This document shows positions 1-9,803 of a stretch of 64,000 bases of DNA, piece by piece. Source of the stretch: Andrena cerasifolii (lineage: Eukaryota > Arthropoda > Insecta > Hymenoptera > Andrenidae); NCBI RefSeq assembly GCF_050908995.1, contig NC_135131.1, positions 10,248,001 through 10,312,000 on the forward strand. The letters run 5' to 3'. The position numbers and the translations under genes were made by a program. The first letter of the stretch is position 1; each line of letters opens with the position of its first letter. The notes beneath the pieces are model-generated. The model did no database searches. It worked only from the letters and a program-made list of their open reading frames with translations, and had not been told where the DNA came from.

Positions 1-459
1 GGATACCATGCAAGTACTAAGAAATCGTTCTTTGGACAGAGATATTATAATTTGGTAGTTTTCTTTCCCTCTGTAAATTGGTTTAGCTGCGAGGTTCAAG
101 AAATGGAAGAAAATTATTTCATTCTTCTGATTCCTTGATTTTTAAGCAGGCTTCTTTTCCTTCTCGATTCTCCACGTCCGTTCTGGTACTCCTTCGGGAG
201 AGTTCCTAATAACGCTCCTTCATTTAGATATCGTAAGAAGCATCTCTGTTTCGTAAAATGATGGAACAACGTTCGACATACTTAAGGGGTCGGTACACAG
301 CTGATTTCCAATAAAGGGCTCACATTTTATTTACAAGTCAGACGCGCGGAGAAGGGTGCGAGACTGTGGGTCTCAGGTTGGTCGAATTTTTATGTAACAT
401 CACAGAAAAATTGTCGTAAAAATGGTACGAATGCTTGCTCGGGAATTGTGGATGTTCCA
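1..459. other. 3' UTR / flank of the psq-type exon
   Basis: No coding segment is visible. A minus-strand AATAAA (TTTATT at 326-331) lies about 130 bases past the stop of the 460-659 exon and is its likely polyadenylation signal. Beyond it the sequence is AT-rich and unassigned. Confidence 0.5.
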
Positions 460-659
460 CTAAAATCTCTCCGGCAGAATGGGGATGCCATATTTGCTGT
501 AACGCTGGAGAACGGACTTCGGTATGGCGAAGATTTGCGCCGCCTTCCTCAACGACACTCCGCGATTAGCCGCGTACTCGATGGCTGCCCTCACGCGCTC
601 CAGCTCCGATCTCCCGTATCGTCTTCGGATACATGTCCTCACGGCGTGATAATACTGGC
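460..659 (-). CDS. lola: lola alternative terminal exon encoding a pipsqueak-type HTH
   Basis: This terminal exon encodes about 65 residues with no zinc finger. From about residue 16 the sequence YGRSELERVRAAIEYAANRG then VSLRKAAQIFAIPKSVLQRY matches the pipsqueak-type helix-turn-helix (HTH_psq) pattern of alternating helices ending in the P-x-S-x-LQRY recognition segment. That family binds DNA in the nucleus and commonly pairs with BTB domains. The acceptor is TGTTGCAG at 660-662 on +, and the codon split (phase 1) equals that of the finger exons, so it can be joined to the same upstream exon. The stop is TAG and a polyadenylation signal lies at 326-331. A separate small psq gene is the alternative, but there is no start codon or BTB exon nearby. 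Confidence 0.72.
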
Positions 660-774
660 CTGCAACAGCAATTAATAAGAACTGTAAGAACCCTGAATCT
701 CCATCGCTAAGGAGGAGCGCATCGATCGGGTGATCGAAGAACATTCAATGCCTGTTATCCTTCAACTTAAATTA

Positions 775-1557
775 AATTCAGGAGAGACGCCACCCTTTTT
801 GGTTCAGAGTCAATAACAAATTTAGTGTCATACTAATTAAAAAGATTTATTCATTGTTACATTCACACACTCGTTGACTATGAAAAATCAAAACCATTTC
901 AAACTTGTCTGATGCAAATTCGACAAAAATTTAAAAAAAAAATGACAGGTTGGTAAAGTGGCGTCGCCCCCACATCTTGTAGGAGAGATGCCACACCTAT
1001 AGGCTGGAATGCCAGTTGCGCTAATTTTTTTTTTTTTTTTTTCAAGATTCGTGGGGACTCATGCTTTGATATTTCACATTTCTGTACTTTTTCTATAATC
1101 AGCTTTAGATTCTCCTCAGTCCACTATCCTCTTGCAACACTATGTCGATGGATATATTTCCTCTGCATTCTAAAAGAAAAAAAATCGATCATTACAAGTC
1201 AATCGTAACACCTTTCACTGTACGTGGCGTCTCTCCTTATTTTGTGGGAGAGATGCCTCATCTCTGAAAAGCAAACTAGAAATCTATAATCCCCAAAATA
1301 CTGTGTTTGCTAATTAATAAGAAACCACATTAAACAATGAAATAGGCACTTACTTTGCAATAGGCATTAATCTCACATACATCAAATTTTAAGGTAATTT
1401 TTCGTAGGTACAGTTGTTGTTTTAATGTTTCAAAGACACGACACGAGCAGCGACTAACTCCTAGGCGAATAGGTGGCGATATAAAAAGACGCAACAAATA
1501 CCTATAGTTCCCTTTTCCAATCGGAAGATATTACAAGTGTGGCGTCTCTCCGGAATT
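775..1557. mobile_element. Candidate nonautonomous DNA element with 19-bp terminal inverted repeats
   Basis: Bases 775-793 (AATTCAGGAGAGACGCCAC) match the reverse complement of 1539-1557 at 18 of 19 positions. Internal copies of the same motif sit near 986-1003 and 1224-1257, so the element looks like a nested foldback. The interior is AT-rich with homopolymer runs and has no transposase. No clear target-site duplication is visible. It lies in the intron or flank between the psq exon and the first finger exon. Confidence 0.45.
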
Positions 1558-1955
1558 CACCCTACCCGAGTTGATTATCGAAATCCGCGCGAAACGCGTG
1601 CATTCGACAAGAGGAGGTAAGCAAAATTAAATACTCGTCGACTGGTACACGAAGTTGATCGTGCAAAGTCTGAAGTATACCTGTAGCACCTTCACTGGAA
1701 CGCTTGAACTGCCGCACGATGAATCGATGTGAAGCCTCCTATGCCCTCGTCGGACGTACCTTGTCTGTATCACAGCGCAGCAGCCGACTGACACGACAAT
1801 AAGGAACAACGATGCATCGTTATGCAGAACGTTCGCAGCTCGACCCAGGGGCTAATGGAACCAATAAGGTGTACTCGGGAGCAACGGAATACTTTATTGT
1901 AAGTTGGCCAGTGGCTGACGAGTTTCATGTAAAGGGCGACGGGAACAGCGAGGAT

Positions 1956-2284
1956 TTAAACGTCCGCGTGGATCCTCTTCATGTGGGACTTGAGGTTCCA
2001 CTTGCGACTGCTCCTGTAGCTACAGTAAGGACAACAAGCGTCCTTCTTTTGACCGCAGAACGCTTTCACGTGCTCCACCAAGTGGTGCTTCCATCGATAC
2101 GACTTGGAACACTTGGAGCACCTGTATCTACCGCCCACTGGGTCCATCATTTTCGCCCTGAACGTTCTCGCGGGCTTTCGCCCGGCGAAATAACTGCCGC
2201 CGTACCTCTCCGGCCTGAAGTCGGTCGTTTCGACGGCCGCGGAGGGATCGAATACCTGATAATCGTCCCAGAGGATCGGCTCAC
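1956..2284 (-). CDS. lola: lola alternative terminal zinc-finger exon (1956)
   Basis: About 108 residues. Finger 1 (C2HC) spans about residues 55-76 with ligands CSKC and HVKAFC; finger 2 (C2H2) spans about 84-105 with CPYC and HMKRIH, followed by only three residues. The linker GQKKDAC carries an extra cysteine, as in the neighbour at 2723, so the two look like an old local duplication. The acceptor is GTTTCAG at 2285-2287 on +, phase 1. A polyadenylation signal lies at 1893-1898, about 60 bases past the stop. The frame is open upstream to 2453, but that part is intronic. Confidence 0.88.
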
Positions 2285-2722
2285 CTGAAACACAACGTCC
2301 AAACTCGTCATTGCTCGTGCTCGGGGCTGGGCAAGGTCTGCTGGCTTTAACATTGCCGAGGATCGTGCAGGGGGGGCTTGTGACCAGGGTTCCTTGAGAC
2401 GTGGCTCGAGCGGGGACGGCACAGTTTATTTGTACAGGATGATTTACACGCACACCTATGTAACCGATCGTTCACCGAGGAACGAGGAATCGGGTTTTCT
2501 ATTTCGGAGCAGGGAAGGATACAGCCTGGCACCAGACTTGCTCGAGAAACAGAAGATATCAGGTTTATTTTTCTCTAAAAGTATTTACAAATCGTCGTGC
2601 TACGAGCTCGCACCGATTGCGAGAACCTGTCGCGTGGATTTAGAGTATGAACTTGTCACTGCGCGTTAAAGTCGAAATTGGGTTCACTTTTTTTTCTTAC
2701 AAGATTCAAGGGTTCTGACGGT

Positions 2723-3177
2723 TTAAGCGTTGCTCGAGGGGTCGCAGGGATTGAAGGTGTCGTAGCAATGCATCCGAGTGATATGCTTCTTCAAGTTAGA
2801 CTTCTTGTACGTACGAAACACACAGTACGGGCAGCATTGCTGCTTGTCTTTGCCGCAGAATATCTTCTGGTGCTCGATCAGGTTCCCCTTCCTCTTATAG
2901 CTCTTCGAGCACCTCGCGCAGGAATACTTGTACTCCATCCTATCCTCGGCTTCTTCGTTCGAGTTGTCTTTAAAGGCGCCCGAATTCTCCAGCCCCTCTG
3001 ACTCTTCCTCCTCTTCGTCCCTGAAGGTCTGATCGGCTGCAAAGGGATTCCCGTAAGGCTTGACGTCTTCATCTTTCACGGCATACCTCCCCGCGGTCGG
3101 ATCGCCGTGAAACGCGTCGACCGACCTCAGTCGCTCGTAGATCCCACCCTCTTTGGCCTCGTAGAAGTTTAAGAGAT
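2723..3177 (-). CDS. lola: lola alternative terminal zinc-finger exon with acidic linker
   Basis: One of the longest finger exons, about 150 residues. A charged stretch with a run of glutamates (DEEEEESEGLE) and a second acidic patch precede the fingers, which suggests a flexible regulatory segment. Finger 1 (C2HC) is at about 86-107 (CARC...HQKIFC) and finger 2 (C2H2) at about 115-136 (CPYC...HITRMH), with a 14-residue tail. The acceptor GTTTCAG at 3178-3180 on + enters in phase 1. The polyadenylation signal is at 2564-2569. Confidence 0.88.
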
Positions 3178-5238
3178 CTGAAACAGAAGATCGGCACGGT
3201 TCAGATCGACCAGCTTCCTCGCGAGGACGTTTTCGCAACATTTCTTGGACAAGAAGCTCGTCGAACGTGTCGTCGACGATTTCAGGACCTAGCTTTTCGA
3301 TCCCTCGAGCAAATTCGTGGGCACGCGCTCCGTGCCTCTCGAACAGAAAGGTGATTCACGCTAGTGCGAAAATAAGAGTCGTGATTCGAATTATTGGGAA
3401 TGGGGAAGTGGGCTACAGCGGTGAAGTAAAGCGGTTCCTGTTCGTCGGAACACGCTTCGGCAGCTTCTTTCTCTTGTCAACGATACCCGTCGGGGGTCGA
3501 GCTGCGAACAGAATCGAAAGGGGAATTAAAAGTGAAAGAGAAGTCGGAGAATGAGAGCGAACAAAACGGGACGTTCCTCGAGGAATCTGAGCAGAAGCGT
3601 TGGGTATGTACACAGGTATTTTATTCAAAAAGCAATCGACTGTCGAGACATCGTTACACAGGGGACACTTAACCGCTGCGCGGTTACAACTCGCTCGACC
3701 TATAGATCTACGGATCTATCGAACCGGTTGGATAAGATAGACTAGATCAGATAGTCATGCATGCGTAGACAAGTGACTCGTACATTGAAATTCTTCCTAA
3801 CATTAACGACAAAGTACGATTCGTCTGTTCTCGCGTCGCGTATGATAAGTAGACGGGGAGAATGGGGATGAAACGAGACGTGACAACCACTACTTGGCTT
3901 ATCTGTGTGTAAATTCTGTGAAGTTGAACCCTTCGTCGCGTCGACAGCGATCCCATGGATCCTCAACCGCAGAATATGCGAAGGGCCGAACGGTTACGGA
4001 AGCCAATCGAAAACCTTCACCCCTCCGAATTTAAACAATTCCCTTTTCCTCTCTATTCTTGCAATTTCCACGTCATAGTATCTAGAAAAAAACGAGTGCG
4101 AAACTGAAGTACGAAGTGAAACTGACACGGGGTTGCAGATGGTGAATGTAAAGTACCATTTAATGGCCAACGATTGGCTTTCAAACCTCCCTGTTTCTTC
4201 GATATGCAACGCGTGTTCGAACAAGAGCAAACGTCCCCTCTCGTGCCTCCGTTCGCACTTGTTCGATGATCCTCAGGGGGTGAGCAAAATTAGGCGTACA
4301 ATGTCCTACTTACAGCATTACGATTTCAACGCGTGATATTTACATTAGCCGCAAACAATGTCTATTTAGGGGGAAGAGACTGCATGCTTATCCATACTAC
4401 AACCACTTCGATATCAAACTGGTAGGAAACCGGCTGCCAGAGTTTACTGTGCTACCGTTAGTTCCGTGGGGGCGTTTCTGCGTTTAACCCTTAAACGACG
4501 TGGAACGCGACCGAGTCGTCCCGCTGCGCTTCATTAAAAGATTCTGGCGAAACAATCGCGGGTAATTAAAGTAAGAGGACTCGACGTGCCACGGTGTGCC
4601 ATTTAATGGCTAATCCGCTACGCGCAGCATCCGTCGTCGAGGATGTTCCTTTCCCTAGAGATACAAAAGACAGCGTCCACGCCACGAATCAGCTCCAACA
4701 CCACGAGTGAAATATCAAAAGGGACAACAGCCTGTAGACTAGATTCAGTTCACATAAAGTATAAGTACAATTGCTTCCTTAATCTCGTTACCGCGTCGAT
4801 AATTCGGGATCCAATGAACTTAAGCACCGACCACGGATCAGTCATTACGCGGACTGCTGCACCGAAAGTGTCCCTCTTCTTCTGCGCTTCGACAAAGTGC
4901 AACCATAAACCGTCTCCTGCGAAACTGCCGCGTGACGAGCGACCGGTCACAGGTACCGATACCGATTACAACCGAACGTCCACGAGACACCGACACTGGT
5001 TAACATCGACTCGTTCGTCCGGGCGTTCTTCCGACCGTCCCGCACCGATGCACGTTAAACGTTAGGCTTCAGCCTCGATTCTCGCCGTCCTTGATGCGAA
5101 CCAGAGACCCGGCAGATTCTCTCACTTCGAGTATAAAATAGTCCCGGCCACCGGAATCGAAGGGAGCGCGCGTTATTGTGGGCCCACGGGCGGAGGAGAC
5201 GGGTCCTTGGACGAGGTCTGTTCGGTGCGTCTCCCGAT
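3178..5238. other. Two-kilobase stretch without a recognisable exon
   Basis: No finger signature is visible on either strand. A minus-strand AATAAA at 3620-3625 has no assigned exon. A pyrimidine-rich acceptor-like TTTTTTTCTAG near 4083 opens only nine codons in phase 1, too short to call. The rest is taken as intron and 3' UTR of the 5239 exon. Confidence 0.4.
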
Positions 5239-5453
5239 CTACTTGATGTTGTGGACCGAGAGCAGGTGCTTGATGAACGACGCCTCGATCCTCGATCTGT
5301 AAGGGCAATATTGGCAGGAGAAGTGGGTCTCGAACGTCATCATTCCGCAGCCCATCTTCAGATGCTTGCGCAGATTCGAAGCCCAGGAGTACATTTGCCC
5401 GCAACGCGGGCAAACGTGCAGGCGCGGCCTCACGATCGGGAATAGGGGGGCAT
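5239..5453 (-). CDS. lola: lola alternative terminal zinc-finger exon, divergent linker
   Basis: A short exon of about 70 residues. Finger 1 (C2HC) is at about 14-35 (CPRC...HLKMGC). The linker is ten residues (GMMTFETHFS) rather than the usual seven. Finger 2 (C2H2) is at about 46-67 (CQYC...HLLSVH), ending three residues later. The acceptor TTTCCAG at 5454-5456 on + is phase 1. The openings upstream of the acceptor are proline-rich and intronic. No canonical polyadenylation signal lies within 600 bases of the stop. Confidence 0.83.
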
Positions 5454-6204
5454 CTGGAAAGAGATCTCGGTTAAAACGATCTACGGGGGGAGGAGAAAGC
5501 GGAGGGCAGCCACCTCGATCTTGGGGGATCGACATGGTGATCGCGGTGGGATGAAATAGGGGTGCAGGAGGGAAACAAAAACGTGGAGCTCGCAGGGGGT
5601 AGCTTCTAGACACCGAAGCGTGCATGCGTTGACGTTAGAACGACGGGGCTCGTCAGCCCCACCGTTACGCGACGTTGCGCTCTTCGAGTACCAGGCGTGG
5701 ATGAGACCTAGAGAAATCTCGAGGCGCTCGCCATTTCTCGAGCGTTCCACGGGCACCGACTTACTCGAAAAGGGCACCTTCTCGATCTCGACCAGCCAGG
5801 AAAACAACGACGCTAACACACCTGTACTTTCTCGTGCACGTACTTACGAGTCTCTGGACAGTCCTCGACGCTCCCGGCGACGATGCCTGGAAGAGAAACA
5901 CTGGGAAACGAACAGTTTACGAGCAGACGATCTAATTAAGGCTCGGGATTGGACTCGGGGGAATGCACTTTATTGCACAATATTCGTTCTGCTGACAATT
6001 CGATAATGCCTGGTGCATTCTGAGGGGAAGCAGGATCTTTGGAACGTCTGATGAAGAACGAGACAAGCCCTGGTACGTGTTTATTCGCTGCTTAGAGTAC
6101 AAGTGCCTCTTCGCGTTTCCCTTGAAGACTTAATAGCAGACGTGGCTGCAGAATTTCGACGGTATTCCGCGTGCCGCTCTCTGGTGGAGCCTCAGACTCG
6201 TTGC

Positions 6205-6248
6205 TCAGGTGAACACTGGACCACACCGCTGGCAAATGTGCCTGTTAC
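6205..6248 (-). pseudogene. lola: Terminal exon with TGA inside its zinc finger
   Basis: A good acceptor (TTTCTGTTTCAG at 6249-6251 on +) opens in phase 1 and encodes HICQRCGPVFT, the first half of a finger, then TGA. Past the TGA the frame continues ATSLRLHQ, which places Leu and His at exactly the C-x2-C-x3-F-x5-L-x2-H spacing, before degrading toward a TAA. A polyadenylation signal at 6080-6085 remains. It is either a decaying finger exon, a short finger-less terminus of about 14 residues, or a site of stop readthrough. Decay is the simplest reading. Confidence 0.55.
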
Positions 6249-6638
6249 CTGAAACAGAAATGTTAGTCAGCTTACATTGCCACCGAAAGTCACGTTTCAC
6301 TGTCACGAGACAGACGACGATGGTAGCTCGTTTCTTGCGTTCTCCATCGTTAGGAACCCTACGTTGACGCTCCTCTACATCCCCGAGTGACACCAACGTG
6401 ACGTTTTCTCGTTCGACCAATAATTTATTAATTACAGAGCAAACATTCGATCCCGCGTGTCTATATACATAAATGCGTACACACCAGCCGTCGAAACTTG
6501 CCAGATCCCTCTAAAAGAGCTGGCAACCGTTGCGTATACCTTGCAGCCGCGAGACAAACGCGTATTAGGGAGTTGCACGTGCAACGAGCTGATAACTAAC
6601 GACGCTCGGCGAAATCGAGGGGAGAGTCGGGCTGTCTA

Positions 6639-6937
6639 TCATCCGAAGTGAATCCGTAGAATGTGCTTCTGCAGGCTGCTCTTGTATTTAGTCCTGTGGG
6701 GACAGTAGGGGCAGCACTCCTTCGGGTCCTTGCCGCACTCGATCTTCAGGTGGTTCTTCATGTTCCTGAGCCAGCGGTAGCCTTTGTTGCACCTCGGGCA
6801 GCGAAAGCAACCGGGCCGCTTGTCCAAGCAGCTGGCCGACCTCTGGGGCACCCTGAAGCTCGAGCTGTTGGACGAAAAGGGTGTCTTGTGCTGGGTCGCC
6901 GTTCTGCCGTAGTAATTGTGGCTGGGCCAGGGTTGAT
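6639..6937 (-). CDS. lola: lola alternative terminal zinc-finger exon (6639)
   Basis: About 98 residues. The N-terminal 45 residues are polar and Ser/Asn-rich. Finger 1 (C2HC) is at about 46-67 (CPRC...HLKIEC), with linker GKDPKEC carrying an extra cysteine as in the 1956 exon. Finger 2 (C2H2) is at about 75-96 (CPYC...HILRIH). The protein ends two residues after the last zinc ligand, so the usual hydrophobic tail is missing. The acceptor TTTCCAG at 6938-6940 on + is phase 1. The polyadenylation signal is at 6424-6429. Confidence 0.88.
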
Positions 6938-7513
6938 CTGGAAACAGAGGAAAAACAACATTCTCTCATTAGAGGGTGGCTTGCGTGTGGATAGGTTCGA
7001 TCCCCGTGTTTCGAGCGGCCCACTGGGCACGAGTGACGGTTAAAAAGCTCGGTTTTAGGCTATCTGTGACTGGACAGGGGTGACAAGCGACGAATACAGA
7101 GGATAATTAACCCGTTGCATGCTAGATCCATTTACCTATTCGCCGTTCGCAATGGCGTCGCTCTTCCGGATGCTGATTCCGTGTTTCTTCTAACTGCTTC
7201 AATACTTCGAAGGGTTAAGAACAATTGTCACGCTTGTTTCTCTTCGGGAACAAAGTGTCGAAGTGCTTTAAAAACGTTGCTTTTTATTTGTCATTAAACT
7301 TGGCACACGCCTACAGGCTCGCGACTTTTATACGATGTTATAATGTGATCGCTGGGAGAGGGGTGATCGATCGACTTTATTTTCAAACAATACTAATCGT
7401 AACAAACAGGACGAAGATACTCAAACTGCAACGAACGCATTGTACTCGCGCCTACTCTATCGCGTCACAGAATCTCATTCGCGGTTTACGTTCTGTAGAA
7501 ATAGTTCACGTAG

Positions 7514-7679
7514 TTCCTACGTGTTCGGGAGCCACGGGAAAAGAGAGCCACGGCGCCGGGAATCGAACCCGAGCCGCCCGCGTGCTGATCAGCAGCGTCT
7601 GCCACCACGGCTAACGCCGACTCTCCCTGGTTTCTTGGCCCGGGCTCCCTCTTATTCTAAGGGGGATTCCTGATCCCAC
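7514..7679 (-). repeat. tRNA-derived SINE, copy 1
   Basis: A second copy lies at 43107-43238, so this is a dispersed repeat. Read on the minus strand, 7551-7619 forms a tRNA-like core: a box-A-like TTAGCCGTGGTGGCA, a self-complementary TGCTGATCAGCA arm, and a canonical B box GGTTCGATTCC with a 5-bp T stem. The flanks GGGATCAGGAA and CCACGGAGAGC-like segments belong to the repeat and not to a tRNA gene. It sits in the intron between the 6639 and 8725 exons. Confidence 0.7.
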
Positions 7680-8131
7680 AGTTCGACGGAGAGCTTCTAA
7701 AAACTTATCTCTGGCTACGCGTCAGCGCTCCATCTATCGACTCGCGCGTTCTCGGAAACTATCAAAACTCCTGCGCAAACAATATAAACGGGTGCACCGA
7801 ACATTCGGCTGACGAACGTTCCACATCTTCTGGTACCTAGAGAGTGTCCTTTCCGATCGAACACAAACGTTGTCGAAAGGGAAAGCAACGCACAAGTGCA
7901 CGCCATGGGCGAGCAAAGCCAATCGAGAAATTATGTCCACGTTGTGAAAACTCGAGAAGATCGGAATCCATCGAAGACGAGTTTAGGGCGAATGGAAGGA
8001 ATACAGTGACGTCGTGAATCTGGTCACGTCTAGACTTAACCCAGACCCAGTGGCCCTGGGAACGATGCAGAACACACTTGGCGACCCCAAGGATACCTCG
8101 AGGAATACTGACAGCTTCACACCGTAAAGGC

Positions 8132-8472
8132 AGGCTCTCGCTACGCCTCGCCTCATTTTATTCTTCCTATGCTTTTCTTACGTAGTTTCACAAATTGACT
8201 CGCACTGCGCCTCGCCTCGGCGCGACTCCGGGTCGCGGATTCTTCCACGAGAATATTTTGAGGAAGAGAAGCGAGGTAAGCCGAGGCGAGGCGTAGTGCC
8301 AGCCTACTGAATCGACGACTGCACAGGAAGAGGTTCTCCGAGCAATTGACCAAACACATGAACCGAGGCAAGCTCAGATAACTTTAGGTAGGGAAAAACC
8401 GAGGCGACGCAAGCCTAGATGTGAGTGCGAAAAGAAGTTGCACCGTGACGAGACGAGGCGTAGTGAGAGCCT
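8132..8472. repeat. Foldback repeat with 23-bp inverted termini
   Basis: Bases 8132-8154 (AGGCTCTCGCTACGCCTCGC...) match the reverse complement of 8450-8472 at 21 of 23 positions. Internal copies of GAGGCGAGGCGTAGTG occur near 8281-8300 and in the opposite sense near 8207. It resembles a small foldback mobile element and lies in the predicted 3' UTR of the 8725 exon; that exon's nearest AATAAA (TTTATT 8157-8162) is inside it. Confidence 0.5.
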
Positions 8473-8480
8473 ACCTTCAA

Positions 8481-8646
8481 AGCAGAAGTGCACAAAGAGC
8501 CGCCCGGAGCCGGAGACCTCTTTGCGATTCTGGGCACCGGGTATGAGCCGAGCTCGGAGCTGAGCAACGTGATAACTCGCGCTTGCCTCTTACCCAGAAT
8601 CGCAAAGAGGTGCCCGGCTCCGAGCGGCTCTTTATGCACCTCTGCT
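8481..8646. repeat. Long perfect-type hairpin, 56-bp arms
   Basis: Bases 8481-8536 are nearly the reverse complement of 8591-8646, with only a few mismatches and a 54-base loop. Shared blocks include CCTCTTTGCGATTCTGGG and AAAGAGCCGC. It falls in the predicted 3' UTR of the 8725 exon, so it would be transcribed as a long double-stranded stem. It could be a young foldback insertion or a small-RNA or editing substrate; I see nothing that decides. Confidence 0.7.
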
Positions 8647-8724
8647 GTACAGCGCGAAGTGCGCTTGACGCGCGCGGGTATCTCACTATGTTCCTCCCAC
8701 GCGCGACGCGACGCGTTCACCTTT

Positions 8725-9038
8725 CTAAACGGTACTCGAGAATACGTTCTTGCCAGGGTGGTTGGTTCGAATGTGCTGATAAAGGTTGCCGCGTTGCTTG
8801 GTCCTGTGGGCACAGTACGGGCACTTGAACTGCGGCTCCTTGCCGCACTCGTGCCTGGTGTGTCTGACCAAAGTGGCGCGGTGCTGGTACCCCTTGCCAC
8901 AGGTCTCGCATCGATAGGGGAAATCGACGCGCTTCGCCATCCAGAAGCTGGCCAGGTCCTTGATCAGAGGCATCATCGGGTAGTTACAGTCCCTCTGGTA
9001 GCTCTTCGGCATAGGCATGCACGGTATCGGTGCCAACT
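8725..9038 (-). CDS. lola: lola alternative terminal zinc-finger exon (8725)
   Basis: About 103 residues with a proline- and methionine-containing N-terminus (PIPCMPMPKSYQ). Finger 1 (C2HC) is at about 43-64 (CETC...HTRHEC), linker GKEPQFK, finger 2 (C2H2) at about 72-93 (CPYC...HIRTNH), tail PGKNVFSSTV. The acceptor CCTTGCAG at 9039-9041 on + is phase 1. The 3' UTR contains the hairpin and the foldback repeat; the first AATAAA is about 560 bases past the stop at 8157-8162. Confidence 0.88.
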
Positions 9039-9477
9039 CTGCAAGGCACAGCAAGAAGAAAACGTGGGACGTTAGTTGCCGAGCATAAACTGCGCTACTC
9101 TTCGTGTCTTTTTTTTTTTTAGGGGGGCGTTCTGTCGAGACCAGAGGCCCAACTACGATTGGAAACGCGTGTCAGGGTTCGGGTTTTTAATACTACACCG
9201 TACTATATCAACATGGAAACGAAAGTTCAACTTTACTCCGCTCCCTCTCGCTAAGATAGGCACGGTCGATGCTGGCGGTCGAGTGAATCCTGAAGCAACA
9301 ACGTGTCTCGGTTACCAATAAAGGAGTATTTATTAAGTTACATAAACAAGGTGTAAGAATGATAGCAAGCCTTGGAAAATATGTTTCTCAGTGTCGTCTT
9401 TCTCTCTTTCTTTTTGTTTTTTTTTCTTTCTCCGTTTCACCGTTCGTTCAGAGGAGCACGCGAGGTGTTCGCGAGGA

Positions 9478-9803
9478 TCAATTTCTCTCCACGTTGTACA
9501 CCTCGAGCACCGCGCGGCGAAGGTTCGGGTGACGATTGCCGATGTGACGGTGGATCTCTTCGATGCTGCTCGCCATGATATCGCAGTAAGGGCACATCTT
9601 CCTCGACTCGAACCCGCACACTCGTATCATGTGCGCGCGTAGGTCGCGCAACTGATCGAACTTCGCGAAACATTTCGGACAGAAATTGGTGGCGAACGCA
9701 GGATCGCATATCCTCGGGCGGAGGTTCCGCGTTGGTCCATGGATCCCAGGGCGCCGTCGCGACGCATCCGCCCTGACGTTAATCAGCGCATTTTCGCGCG
9801 TAC
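9478..9803 (-). CDS. lola: lola alternative terminal zinc-finger exon lacking any ATG-led frame
   Basis: About 107 residues. Translation from the acceptor GATTTCAG (9804-9806 on +) in phase 1 is open to TGA at 9478. An arginine-rich region precedes finger 1 (C2HC) at about 41-62 (CPKC...HMIRVC); linker GFESRKM; finger 2 (C2H2) at about 70-91 (CPYC...HIGNRH); tail ends VLEVYNVERN. Finger 2 is unusual in its recognition region (DIMASSIEEIHR), with acidic residues where basic ones are common. The polyadenylation signal is at 9329-9334. Start-codon-based gene calls would miss this exon. Confidence 0.85.

Noticed and set aside
2678..3001. Plus-strand openings rich in Leu, Val and His opposite finger exons (also at 1812, 5176, 6663, 8488, 9391, 12800, 16266, 21389, 26743, 36687, 44350 and elsewhere)
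   Set aside because: They are antisense readings of the conserved CPYC/HIRxxH sequence, appear opposite nearly every finger exon, and have no independent signals.
7551..7619. tRNA gene
   Set aside because: The B box and T arm are good, but the D and anticodon arms are irregular and the flanks recur with the core at 43107-43238, so it is a SINE.
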